Of a stretch of DNA of 64,000 bases, positions 54,984 to 64,000 are shown piece by piece (within the stretch, counting starts at the first letter, position 1; every line of letters starts with the position of its first letter). The notes under the pieces are model-generated. The model saw only the letters and a program-made list of their open reading frames with translations, had not been told where the DNA came from and ran no database searches. The position numbers and the translations under genes were made by a program. Origin of the DNA: Euborellia annulipes (lineage: Eukaryota > Arthropoda > Insecta > Dermaptera > Anisolabididae); assembly GCA_023213315.1 (NCBI GenBank), contig JAKCPI010004325.1, positions 62,001 to 126,000 of the forward strand, written 5' to 3'.

Positions 54984-57900
54984 ATGACTAATTCGTTGAA
55001 AAAGGAATTGGATAAATCGTAAGTTATATTTTTACTTACTACAAAATAAAGTTAAAAAAAAAGGGAACCACTTGAAAATTTATTATTATAATGATTAGTT
55101 AAACAGATCTATTTAAGCACACATCCCTTTGCTAACTTGTTGGTTAGTAGGCTAAATATATCAAAAAAAACCGATCCAAAGGGAATAACTCCTGGCGAGC
55201 AGTCTGCTTTCGACTCATGCCTGTGCAGCCGCGCACCAAAATAGGCATTTATTTGACAAAATATAATTTTTTTCTTTATTCAGCAACTTTTGGTCATTGG
55301 CATTTAATACATTATTATCAAAATGTCAATGATTATGATTATAATATAAATAAAAGATTAATGATGGTGCAAAGAATCCTAGATCCTGTCAAATTTAACC
55401 AAAATATGTGTAGGAAGTTTACTTCTTTATAGAGCTGGTTCTTGCAAATTCTTGCTAGAAAAACTCTATAAAGAAGTAAACTTCCAACACAAATTTTGGT
55501 CAATGGTCTCTTATAACTTCCTAATTTTATATGTCAAATTTAAATTCAAATAAAGGAAAATATTGGTAAAATGAACGGGTTTTCTATATTCGTTTATGAA
55601 TATTAGGGTTTTTTTGAAGAGACATGGTTCTTATTAATAAGTAGAAATGAGCAACAGTATTTATTTTACAAGTTGTTACTGATATATAATATGTATTGTA
55701 TTCTTATATAATATAAAATTTTCTATATAGAGTACACTCAACAGCAAGGTTTTGTATAAAATCGGCCAAAGAGTTCAAGTATTTTATTTATTAAATTTTT
55801 TTATTTTTATTTTATCAAAATCTCAAATTTTGATTAATATCCATTAATCAATTCATATAATCAGAGAATCATAATTTTTTTACATCCAAATAGTGCGGGA
55901 TATTACAGGTGTAAATCAATCAGATAACATAAAAATTCAATACAAGAAAAATTAATAAATCATATATTTTTTTTAATATAATGTCTTTTTCGGCATCGAA
56001 GGGGGTCTCTATTTATTTAAATTGGATTGGTAGCCAATCCAATTGAATTAAATTTTGTCGCATGAGACGGGATGCCAACCCGCGACCTTTGGCACCAGAA
56101 GCTTTTTTTTTAAACACTCACACTTTTTTACCATTCACACTCACACTCACACCAATGCAACTTAGGCCATATAAGACTTTCTACGATAACCGTTATTTAT
56201 GAATATATCTATTGGGGGTCCAGGCATATTTATTTAAGCCATTTGGTATCCAAATTCCCGAGGTATCCACGGCCCGAGGGCTACCAAAAGCTTAAATCAT
56301 ATTTAAAAGAAAAAAAATAGAGGACGATCGTTGTCATAGTAACAAAATATTGTATTATTGTAAACAAATCTATTGAAAATAAATTTAAAAAAGAGGATAG
56401 CCTACATATCTTCTAAATAAGACAACGAGCTGGGTTGAGCACTTAACCAGCAATTTAGTCTTTGGGTTTGTGGTTGTTAAATCAATTTCCAAACTTCTCA
56501 TTATTATTATTAAAATTGAATAAAATTTGTTTAAAAGATCAAGTGGATTACTTTTTTGCAATTTTCTCATAGACTAAATCGGAACTTGTGTCAGAGGTCC
56601 GACAAAGTGTAGACTTAAAATATATAAGTACATATTTGTTTACGGTTTTGAGCCCAGTTAATAACAAAAAGAAAACTATTCCGTCCTTCATTAAAAAAAG
56701 ATAAGCATATGATAGGTGTATAAAAGTATATCTCGGAGAAACGAAAACTAGCATGTGCCTGGATAAGTCTAGAACCACTTCCTGGCGGCGCGAGTACACA
56801 TCGACCACAATCATTCGATCATAGTTTGTGTGAAAGATGGCATCGCATTGCAAAATAAAAACGTCAGAACATGACTCTCTGCTTCAAATTGGGGGAAACG
56901 ACAAAGAAGAAGCCCGAAAACTTGATCAATGGTGAGTAGCTGTAAATAGTTTACACTTTTTCGGATAAAGCGAGTTGGCGTTTGATAAAAGAAGATTTAT
57001 ATAAAAAAACACTGTTGGTTGGTTTTTATGTTCCTGATGGTTTGTTGGTTCATTTTATCAAATTTGGACTGAATCACTCCCAAATTCCTCTATCACTTCC
57101 GAATTTTCCGTCTTTTAATTTGTCTGACCTTTTTTTTCTTATCGAGTTCTACTTTCTCTTACTCAACTATGATATCAATATTTAATAGGAAGTATATTTT
57201 TGTTTTTCTAATCGAAATCCTTCAAGTTGGTCTTCTTTATCATGTTTTGATACTAGAATCTAACACAAACTTAAAAGGATTAGAAAAAATCTTCTGTTTC
57301 CTTAATTGCGCATTGCACAGTCTGTCTAATGCTCAGGGGCCCACATCTTGTGGGTACGTGGATGGCGACCACGAGCTACCCGAGCTGGGACTGGCAGTCC
57401 TGTTCTTTGCATGTCTGTCCCTTCCTTCTATATTTTCAACAGGCGTCAGACCGTGCGACGGGTCGGCCTGTTCTTTTCCTTCCGGTCGCAAAAAACCAAT
57501 TCCGCTGCCGACCCCGCACTGCGGGAATAAGGCAAGGAAAGAAGAAAAAGACAGTCTGTCTATTAGATCGAGAAAAAGGATACACGGGCAAAAAAGACGT
57601 TCCCAACACGGTGAATTCTTAGTAGCAGAGCATAAAGAAACTCGTCTTCATCCTTCATAAAAATATCAAAAATATAAAAATATTTTTTTTCATGTTGCTT
57701 CATCTCTAGGCGCTGATATAAATGTGAGATTGTTGTGAGTTCGGGTCCATTGTCTAGACTACTAGAAACCGATGTCATAGCCGTTTCAGGTTACATTAAT
57801 TGTAAGACTGAACACACACCAATTGAGCAAAAACGTTTTTAGGAAAGGTGTAAACAGGCCATTGCAGTCCAGCAGAAAAACAAAATATATAAAAAATATA

Positions 57901-60900
57901 TAATTTATTTAAATTTTTTTTCTTCTCAAACCGCCTGATTTCGACCGCACTGCCGCAGGTCTTCCTCGGTGAGAAGAAATCTAGAAAATTTGTGAATGCA
58001 TTATATTAGGTCTAAAAGATTTATTTTTATTTACATTAAATGTTTACCTTAAGGGTGTGAGTGCATCCACAAATCTCTAGATCTCCTTAACAACTCTTTA
58101 ACAAAACGTTTTTGACTAATCGTGCCTAAAACTGTTTTTTCAATGCTTTTCTAAGGGTCAACGCACACCGAGGAGGCAAAACACAATTGAGCATGATTCG
58201 ACATCATTGAACAAAAGGGTTTTGGCATTGAGCGTTTTGCTCAATCGGTGTGAGTTGGCATTGGACAAAATGTTCGGCCATTGAGCAAAAAATGTCAACG
58301 CACACCGATTTGGCAAAAACACTCAATCACAAAACATTTTGTCCAATGGCAAAACATTTTGCCTAATCGGTGTGCGTTGGCATTGAGCAAAATGTTTTGC
58401 TCTTGGACAAAACGTTTTGTCTAAATGGCCTTAGATGCCCAAAAAGACATAAACAAATTTAAAAAAAAATGATTTTCCAATTAATATTTAATATAAATAT
58501 TGGTCGAAAAAAAAACTTTTATAGAGATAAATTTGTGAATATGTTTACGTAATTGCTAGACAAAACTTTTCTGGCTTTAGAGAATCGGATCCTGGATTTC
58601 TTATTTCACCCTCTCTCCCTATAATTGATTCTTCCGGCTCTCTGGGGGGGGGGGGGGAACGAAAAAATGTTCTTTTTTTGTAAAAGAAAAAAATAATTTA
58701 AATATGGCTATATGAATTAATATTTTAAAAAGATTAGGTTTGTTTAAAAAGGTTTCAAATCGTGCAAAAAATGTCATTCAGCCAAATTTTTTTTTTTGTC
58801 TTTTTTTGACAAAATTAAGATTATTATATTTTTTATATTAATCAATACGGGATCTTTTGATTATCACAAATTTTGTAAAAACACATTGCAAAAATTGATT
58901 TTCAAAAAAGAAAATCGCTACCCTCACCTCAAATTGTCCTCTGAATCGGTTCCTTGGTCTATAAACATCATAAATCAAGTAAATAAGAATATTTTTTTTT
59001 TTTTCAAATAATTATTAAAATGAGAATATATATTGATTTTTAAATTTTAGCTCTATTAATGATGGACTACATTCATGGCAACGACGAAGGAATCACATCT
59101 GCATATTAATATTTTTGGGTTTTTTATTTAATTACTGCGCCCGAGCCAATCTGAGTATCGCTATCGTTGCTATGACAAGCCCAATAAAAGATGCAAATGG
59201 AACAATTTTAAAAGCAAGTATTATCTAATATTTATTTTTTTATTTATAAAAGTAACTGATTAGCTGATTTTTCTTTTCCAGGAAGCTGACTTTGACTGGA
59301 ATCAATCGCTTCGAGGTCATATATTATCCTCATTTTTCTATGGTTATTTAACCACCCAGATAGTGGGTGGATGGCTGGCAGTTCACTTTGGCCCGTATCC
59401 TATGCTAGCCATGGCAGTTGGATGTCCAGCCATCATTTCATTATTAATTCCTTTGGCTGCTCAATTGGGAGTTGCAGGGATGATTACGATCAGAATTCTC
59501 CAAGGAATTTTCTCGGTATAAATTATTTAAATAATAGATTTTATCAGATTAAAAATTTTTCAAATTCATTTTCCGGTTCTTTCTTCCATAGAGCCAATGT
59601 TAAATCCCCACATGGGGGATTTGGTTGTTGATTTAATTAAATCTCACAATTATTATTTTATAATTCGTCATATATATTAAATTTCAGCTTTCCTATTTTT
59701 GTCATTTATATGGATAGAGATGAAACTCAAGTAGTCAACCTAATTAAGGTGCTATGAGAAACTAAATATTTCTCAGCATATTACAAATTGTGCTGTGCGA
59801 TCAAAATTTAATATGAGAAACAAATTTAAATAATCTGAGAAATATTAAATTTACTTCATTTATAATTAATAATTTCTAGGGGCCTTTATATCCGTCAAAT
59901 CAGGCATTTTGGGCTCAATGGGCCCCACCGTTAGAAAGAGGTCTTCTGCTTAATTTCTCCTCGAATGGTGCTTATTTTGGAACTGTAGTTATTATGTTTA
60001 TTGGAGGAATAGTGTCCGAAAATTTAGGATGGTCAAGTCTTTTTTACTTAACAGGTACGCATACATTCCTGTATTTAAGTTGTCTATTTTTTTTTCTTTT
60101 TATTAAATGGCCTCGGCCTCATCACCATTTGTCCAGCTTAATAAGTTGCCTATATATCAAATGAATAATTTATTACTTTGTTCACAGGTTGTTTGGGAAT
60201 TATTTGGACTATCATTTGGTTAATATTTACTAGCAAGAGCCCAGAAACAGATAAATATATATCTTCTCAAGAATTAACATTTATTAAGGACAAATTAGAA
60301 AATGTGGAAATATCAGGGAAAGTAAGAAATTATTATTTTATCAAATTTATTTTTCTATTTTTACTTTCTCTTACCTCTATATATTAATATATAGATAGAG
60401 AAAGTATTGGATTCATTCGATATCGAGATTTTGATGGATATACACGTTTTGAGGTCCCCTCAATCCAAAAAAGTGATTTTCGCTACATGGTCTATCTGTC
60501 TGTCTGTCTGTGTTCAATTTTAAGCATGAAGGCATTGAGCTAAGAGGTTGGAATTTTATATTCAAGTTAAGTACCCCCCCCCCCCGCCCGGGAGCCGTGG
60601 CTCAGTGAGAAGACATTAGCTTCTTGCACCGGAGCCCGGGCGCTTTCCGTCCCAAGCGAGAAAAATTTATTTCATTTGATTTGACTACAAATCATTTGAA
60701 ATAAATAGGGATGTGGTCTAAATGGTCTTAGATGCCGAAAAAGACCTTAAAAAAAAGTCCCCCCCCCCCTCCCCCTAGGGCGTGAAAAGCCTTTAAACAA
60801 AATCGGTCAAAAATTACTAGAACTTCAATTTTATTATAAGGACATTGGCCAAAAATAAATACTTTTGCGTATAACAATTACTAGAACTTTACTGATGTAG

Positions 60901-63258
60901 TTTTTCAGTTATTGTCGATTTTCTCAAAATTCGCTCCAAAGATTTTGATTAAAATTCAATTATTTTTTAGATGCTCTTTAAAATGTATATTCTCATTTTG
61001 CCATTGAAATTGGCTAGTGCCTCTCTCATTCGCATTATTACTGATATAAAATGTTTTTATTTTTAGGACGTAACGCATCCCTGGATGGATATTTTCACAT
61101 CCTTACCTGTCTGGTCACACATGTTTATCCTTTTCTGTTCTTTTTGGAATTTCAATACTCTTTTTAGTGAAATTCCAACATATTTCAAAGGTATAAAAAT
61201 TTATTTATTTTTTTTAACATCTCCACATTATTAATTTTTTTTTTTTTTTTAATGATTCATTTTAGATATTTGGAATTTTGATCTTACTCAAATTGGCTTC
61301 ATGTCTGGTCTCCCATATTTATGCTTAGCGATTATATTGCCAATTAATGGTTTAGTAGCCGATTTGATTATTTCACGCAATATTCTCAGCGTTACAATGG
61401 TATGAAATATTTATATACATGATTTTCAACAAGGTACATTCTGATTTTAAAATTAAATAATTGTTAAGTAGGAAGAGATCGAATGAAGAATGAAATAAAA
61501 TGCATGTATATTGAAAGCTACAGTATTACAAGAGTCGCGAAATCAAATGCGCACTTGTATGACGGGCCAGAATAAATTTTCTCTTCGTTCAGAACTCATA
61601 AATATTAATAATTAATATGACTTCCAATTTTTTCTGAGTCTGTTGTGACAAGTACAACTTTCTCTTACCGAAGGATAATAGAAAGTTGTGTGCTGTGCGC
61701 CAGTCACACCAGATTTTTTACAGTTTTTAACAGACCACTTGTTTCATTGGTCTATGAATCTTTGTTTTTGAATTATTTAATTTTAAAATCATTGATTCCT
61801 TTGGTGATAAGTATTTAATACATAAAAACATTTTCCCCTTCTTTTTTTAGGTGAGAAAAGTGTGGGTTGTTTTTGGATTTTTAGGTGTCGCCATTTCTAT
61901 TTTACTTCTTTTAGTCGTTTCTGATCATATAGGTAATTGAAAAATTTCTCAATATTTTGAAAGATTTGTTATATAGACATTTTAAATTTTTTTTTAGGAA
62001 TGGTCGCCCTTCTCACAGCTTCAATGGGATTTAATTCGATCGTTTTTGGAGTTGTTTTTGTCAATCCATTGGATTTGGCTCGCCAACATGCCAGTATTAT
62101 TTTTGGATTTAGTAATACTTTCGGATGCATTTCGGGAATTCTCAGTCCAATTTTTGCCGGATACATAACAGAAGATAAAGTAAGTTCCTTATTCATTAAA
62201 TGAGTTGATAAAGTGCAAAAATAAAATAAAATGTTAAATGCACCTTAACGATCACCTTAAACATCACTTTGCATATTTAAAATAAATGAGAAAATTGTTA
62301 TTGAAATAGTTAAAAAAACAAAATCGCTATAATTCCAAAATGTAGATATTTCATTTCACACTTTTTTTAGAAGAGAGGGAAGGTGGCCAAATAAGGATAA
62401 CATCCCCTGATGCGACGTTTCTCAAGTTGCGGACCCTGAGTGGGAGGGGGGCTTGAATTTTTTTCAAATTTTAAATATATTTTATAAACTTCCGGTATTA
62501 ATATGAAATTGTGCTAGGTCTCGTCATTGGCAAAATTCAGGTATTAGTACTTTACTAATGTGCTTTTTTAGTTTATTCCAATTAAAAAAAAGAAAAACGA
62601 ATGCGCTTCAACTTTTGCTCATTGTACAAAATTTTACAAAAACGTACCTTCATCTGAATGAATTTTTTTTTTTAATTTTTTTAAAGTGATTTTATGGCCT
62701 CTTTTTTTATATTAATAAATAGTAATTTTATTTAAAAACTCTTTGCAAAACAGTTTTTCCAAAATAAATAATTAGCATCTCTCGGAGGGCTGAATGGCTT
62801 CGTGCTACAGCCGAGAAATAAATTAAAAAAAAAAATTAGCATCTCCCTTCAAATTGTTATATGAATCCGACCTCTCATAGATCAAGTATTTCTATTCAAA
62901 AGAAATAAAAAAAAAAAAAAATTCCCTCCCTATTTATACCGGTATATATAGGAGAAAAGAGTCCAGAATTATTTCCAATAGAATTGGGGGATCATGAAAT
63001 ACGAAAGTAGTTTGAGAATCGTTTTTCTATCTTTATTTGTTTTTTCAAAAACTCTTGAGGCCCAGTGTATATGGTGGAGTGGATTTATATAGCCTATATA
63101 TAGATAATTTTTATCTTTTCTTTTATTTATTTTCACAGTCATCTTACGGCTGGATGATCGTTTTCATTGTGATGAGTGGACTTTCTATTTTATCCTCAAT
63201 CTTTTTTGTAATTTTTGGATCTGGAAATCGACAAGCCTGGGCTATCGAATCAACTTAA
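54984..63258 (+). CDS. SLC17-family transporter, paralogue 3
   Basis: Ten exons: 54984-55018 (or 56837-56931), 59051-59213, 59282-59515, 59880-60054, 60188-60321, 61067-61190, 61266-61399, 61851-61932, 61998-62179, 63139-63258 (stop); 460 aa with the first, 480 aa with the second leader. Family features: ARANLSIAIVAMT, FDWNQSLRGHILSSFFYGYL, GGWLAVHFG, QAFWAQWAPPLERG, GYITEDK. Exon lengths and phases match paralogues 1 and 2. Intron 2 begins AAA|GCAAGT, a GC-AG intron: the only GT nearby (AAAGCAA|GT) would put a stop in the next exon. The leader MTNSLKKELDK resembles those of paralogues 1 and 2 in length and phase; the second leader carries a dileucine motif. The intron before exon 2 is 2.1-4.0 kb and filled with repeats. 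Confidence 0.92.
55408..55490. repeat. Hairpin in intron 1 of paralogue 3
   Basis: GGAAGTTTACTTCTTTATAG pairs with CTATAAAGAAGTAAACTTCC around about 30 nt. Confidence 0.7.
55978..56103 (-). repeat. tRNA-derived SINE, family 1
   Basis: TCTTTTTCGGCATCGAAGGG, GGATTGGTAGCCAATCCAAT, GCCAACCCGCGACCTTTGGC. Confidence 0.65.
56112..56290 (-). repeat. SINE family 2, rearranged partial copy
   Basis: ACTCACACTCACACC-rich stretch, then AAGCCATTTGGTATCCAAAT and GGCCCGAGGGC, without an intact B box. Confidence 0.45.
56837..56931 (+). CDS. Alternative first exon of SLC17 paralogue 3 (acidic dileucine leader)
   Basis: ATG followed by 31 codons and a TG|GTGAGT donor in phase 2, exactly the phase needed to join exon 2 at 59051. 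The leader contains SEHDSLLQI: EHDSLL fits the [D/E]xxxL[L/I] lysosomal sorting signal that SLC17A5 (sialin) carries near its own N-terminus. The other leader at 54984 has no such motif. Supported by frame, donor and motif, not by transcript data. Confidence 0.5.
57330..57545 (+). repeat. Dispersed repeat family W
   Basis: GCTCAGGGGCCCACATCTTG ... GTGGATGGCGACCACGAGCT ... CTGCCGACCCCGCACTGCGG. The 163-aa frame here is repeat sequence. Confidence 0.7.
57805..58440. repeat. Large CAAAACGTTTTG / CAACGCACACCG palindromic cluster, with insertion
   Basis: Starts CACACACCAATTGAGCAAAA at 57812, is interrupted by a family F foldback (about 57842-58100), and resumes with many inverted units such as GGCAAAACATTTTGCC and TCAACGCACACCGATT to 58420; ends in a SINE tail scrap (CTAAATGGCCTTAGATGCC). 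Confidence 0.7.
60359..61016 (+). mobile_element. Family P element, 3' truncated, with nested insertions
   Basis: Left hairpin at 60361-60405, body to about 60570, SINE at 60590-60755, K-family scrap at 60826-60872, remaining body to about 61016. The palindrome end is missing. In intron 5 of paralogue 3. Confidence 0.65.
60590..60755 (+). repeat. tRNA-derived SINE, family 1, most complete head
   Basis: GAGCCGTGGCTCAGTGAGAA (A-box region), GCACCGGAGCCCGGGCGC in place of the B box, the CGTCCCAAGCGAGAAAAATT body, GATGCCGAAAAAGACC end. Confidence 0.7.
61643..61722. repeat. Solo family P palindrome
   Basis: GTTGTGACAAGTACAACTTT ... AAAGTTGTGTGCTGTGCGCC AGTCACACCAGATT; near-perfect palindrome without the body. 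In intron 7 of paralogue 3. Confidence 0.65.
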
Positions 63259-64000
63259 AAGATCATTCTTTTTTTATAATAAAAAAAAAAAAAGAAAAAA
63301 GAAATATTTCTTATTTCCTATTATTTGTGAGTGAAAATAATTTTTTATATTATATTGTATTTATTCTATAATACTCAAAAAGAAGCAGATTATTTTTCTA
63401 ATTTTATAATCTATTTTAATCTTAAAATTTTGAGCCTCTTAGTAAGGAAATTATACCTTTCCTTATTATTTCCTTAAATTTTTTTCTACAAAGAATCAAA
63501 ATATCTCAATTAATTTTATATATATTATTTTATATCCTCACTATTATATTTTTTTTATTATATATATTTAATAATTTCAATAAATAATAAATAAAAAGTG
63601 AATTGGATATATAGCAGGTAGGAGACTTTGCAGCCAAGGAATTAAAATAAAAAAGTTTTATTTAATTGTTAATCGTCGACCGCAAATCACAATCTTTCTC
63701 AGGACGATTCATGGATTGAATATTGAATTGAATAATAATTGCATAATTGAATTGCATGAAATAAAAACAGATTTTATTAACAATTTTTGGTTACAAGATA
63801 TGGAAGAGGAAGTAAGGATCAAAATGAGGCCAAATTTTACTATAATAATTATAATAATAAATATAATTAAATTTTTTCCATTTTATAATCATACTATCAA
63901 CATTTAATTATTTATTAATGGTAATAAAAATTAAACTTAATGAATGAAAACGAGATAAATATTAATATTTTAAGGTTTTCTTCTTTCACCATTTAGGCCT
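63259..64000. other. Downstream of SLC17 paralogue 3
   Basis: A/T-rich 3' flank. GGTAGGAGACTTTGCAGCCA at 63619 with an ATTAAAATAAAAAAGTTTTA hairpin resembles a repeat at 40085-40150. The 63-aa frame at 63716 is low complexity. No gene seen. Confidence 0.5.

Noticed and set aside
56548..56853. 101-aa minus-strand frame
   Set aside because: No family resemblance and overlaps the candidate leader exon at 56837 on the other strand.
57169..57660. 163-aa plus-strand frame
   Set aside because: Lies mostly on dispersed repeat W, also present at 8338 and 51074.
57905..57975. Possible hammerhead motif in family F foldback
   Set aside because: Has GACC/GGTC and GAAA but no CUGANGA core.
1..64000. CRISPR arrays, operons, bacterial promoters or rRNA operons
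   Set aside because: None seen; the sequence is intron-rich eukaryotic DNA, and its repeats are mobile elements or microsatellites rather than regularly spaced arrays.

Overview
The window is A/T-rich animal DNA. The genes have many short exons with GT-AG introns, and the space between and inside them is packed with small mobile elements: hAT-type MITEs, mariner relics, LINE tails, tRNA-derived SINEs and inverted-repeat foldback elements. The gene set (ACE-like M2 peptidase, splicing factor YJU2, eIF2B epsilon, adenylosuccinate lyase, a tandem cluster of SLC17 anion transporters) points to an arthropod or a close ecdysozoan relative. The species cannot be named from sequence alone. Exon boundaries below come from reading splice sites and frames by eye.

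Layout. 1-4033 (-): 5' part of an unrecognised lysine-rich protein gene that runs off the left edge and has a duplicated 108-nt exon. 5712-11873 (+): ACE-like zinc dipeptidyl carboxypeptidase, ten exons, lacking only its N-terminal (signal) exon. 12968-15418 (-): YJU2/CCDC94, with homopolymer frameshifts in exon 5. 16127-21021 (-): EIF2B5, twelve exons. 22493-26692 (-): unrecognised four-TM protein with a long proline-rich tail. 30276-34830 (+): ADSL, six exons, complete. 38985-42888, 45211-53485 and 54984-63258 (+): three head-to-tail SLC17 paralogues with the same ten-exon structure; the third has two candidate first exons.

Housekeeping functions (mRNA splicing, translation initiation, purine synthesis) sit next to secreted or membrane proteins (ACE, the four-TM protein, SLC17 carriers). 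No functional clustering is evident apart from the SLC17 array, which arose by local duplication.

The most unusual layer is in the repeats. Several foldback elements carry, in one or both arms, a sequence with the conserved core of a hammerhead ribozyme (CUGANGA, short stem II, GAAA, NUH). Flanking stem I can pair in most copies, and stem III is a self-complementary tetramer (ACGU in some families, AUAU in another). A second family has a near-perfect palindrome of about 85 nt at one end and a TACTTTCTCT/AGAGAAAGTA hairpin at the other. Nine or more hAT-type MITEs with G/C homopolymer cores are present, most with intact 8-bp target duplications, and one is nested inside a hammerhead-bearing foldback.
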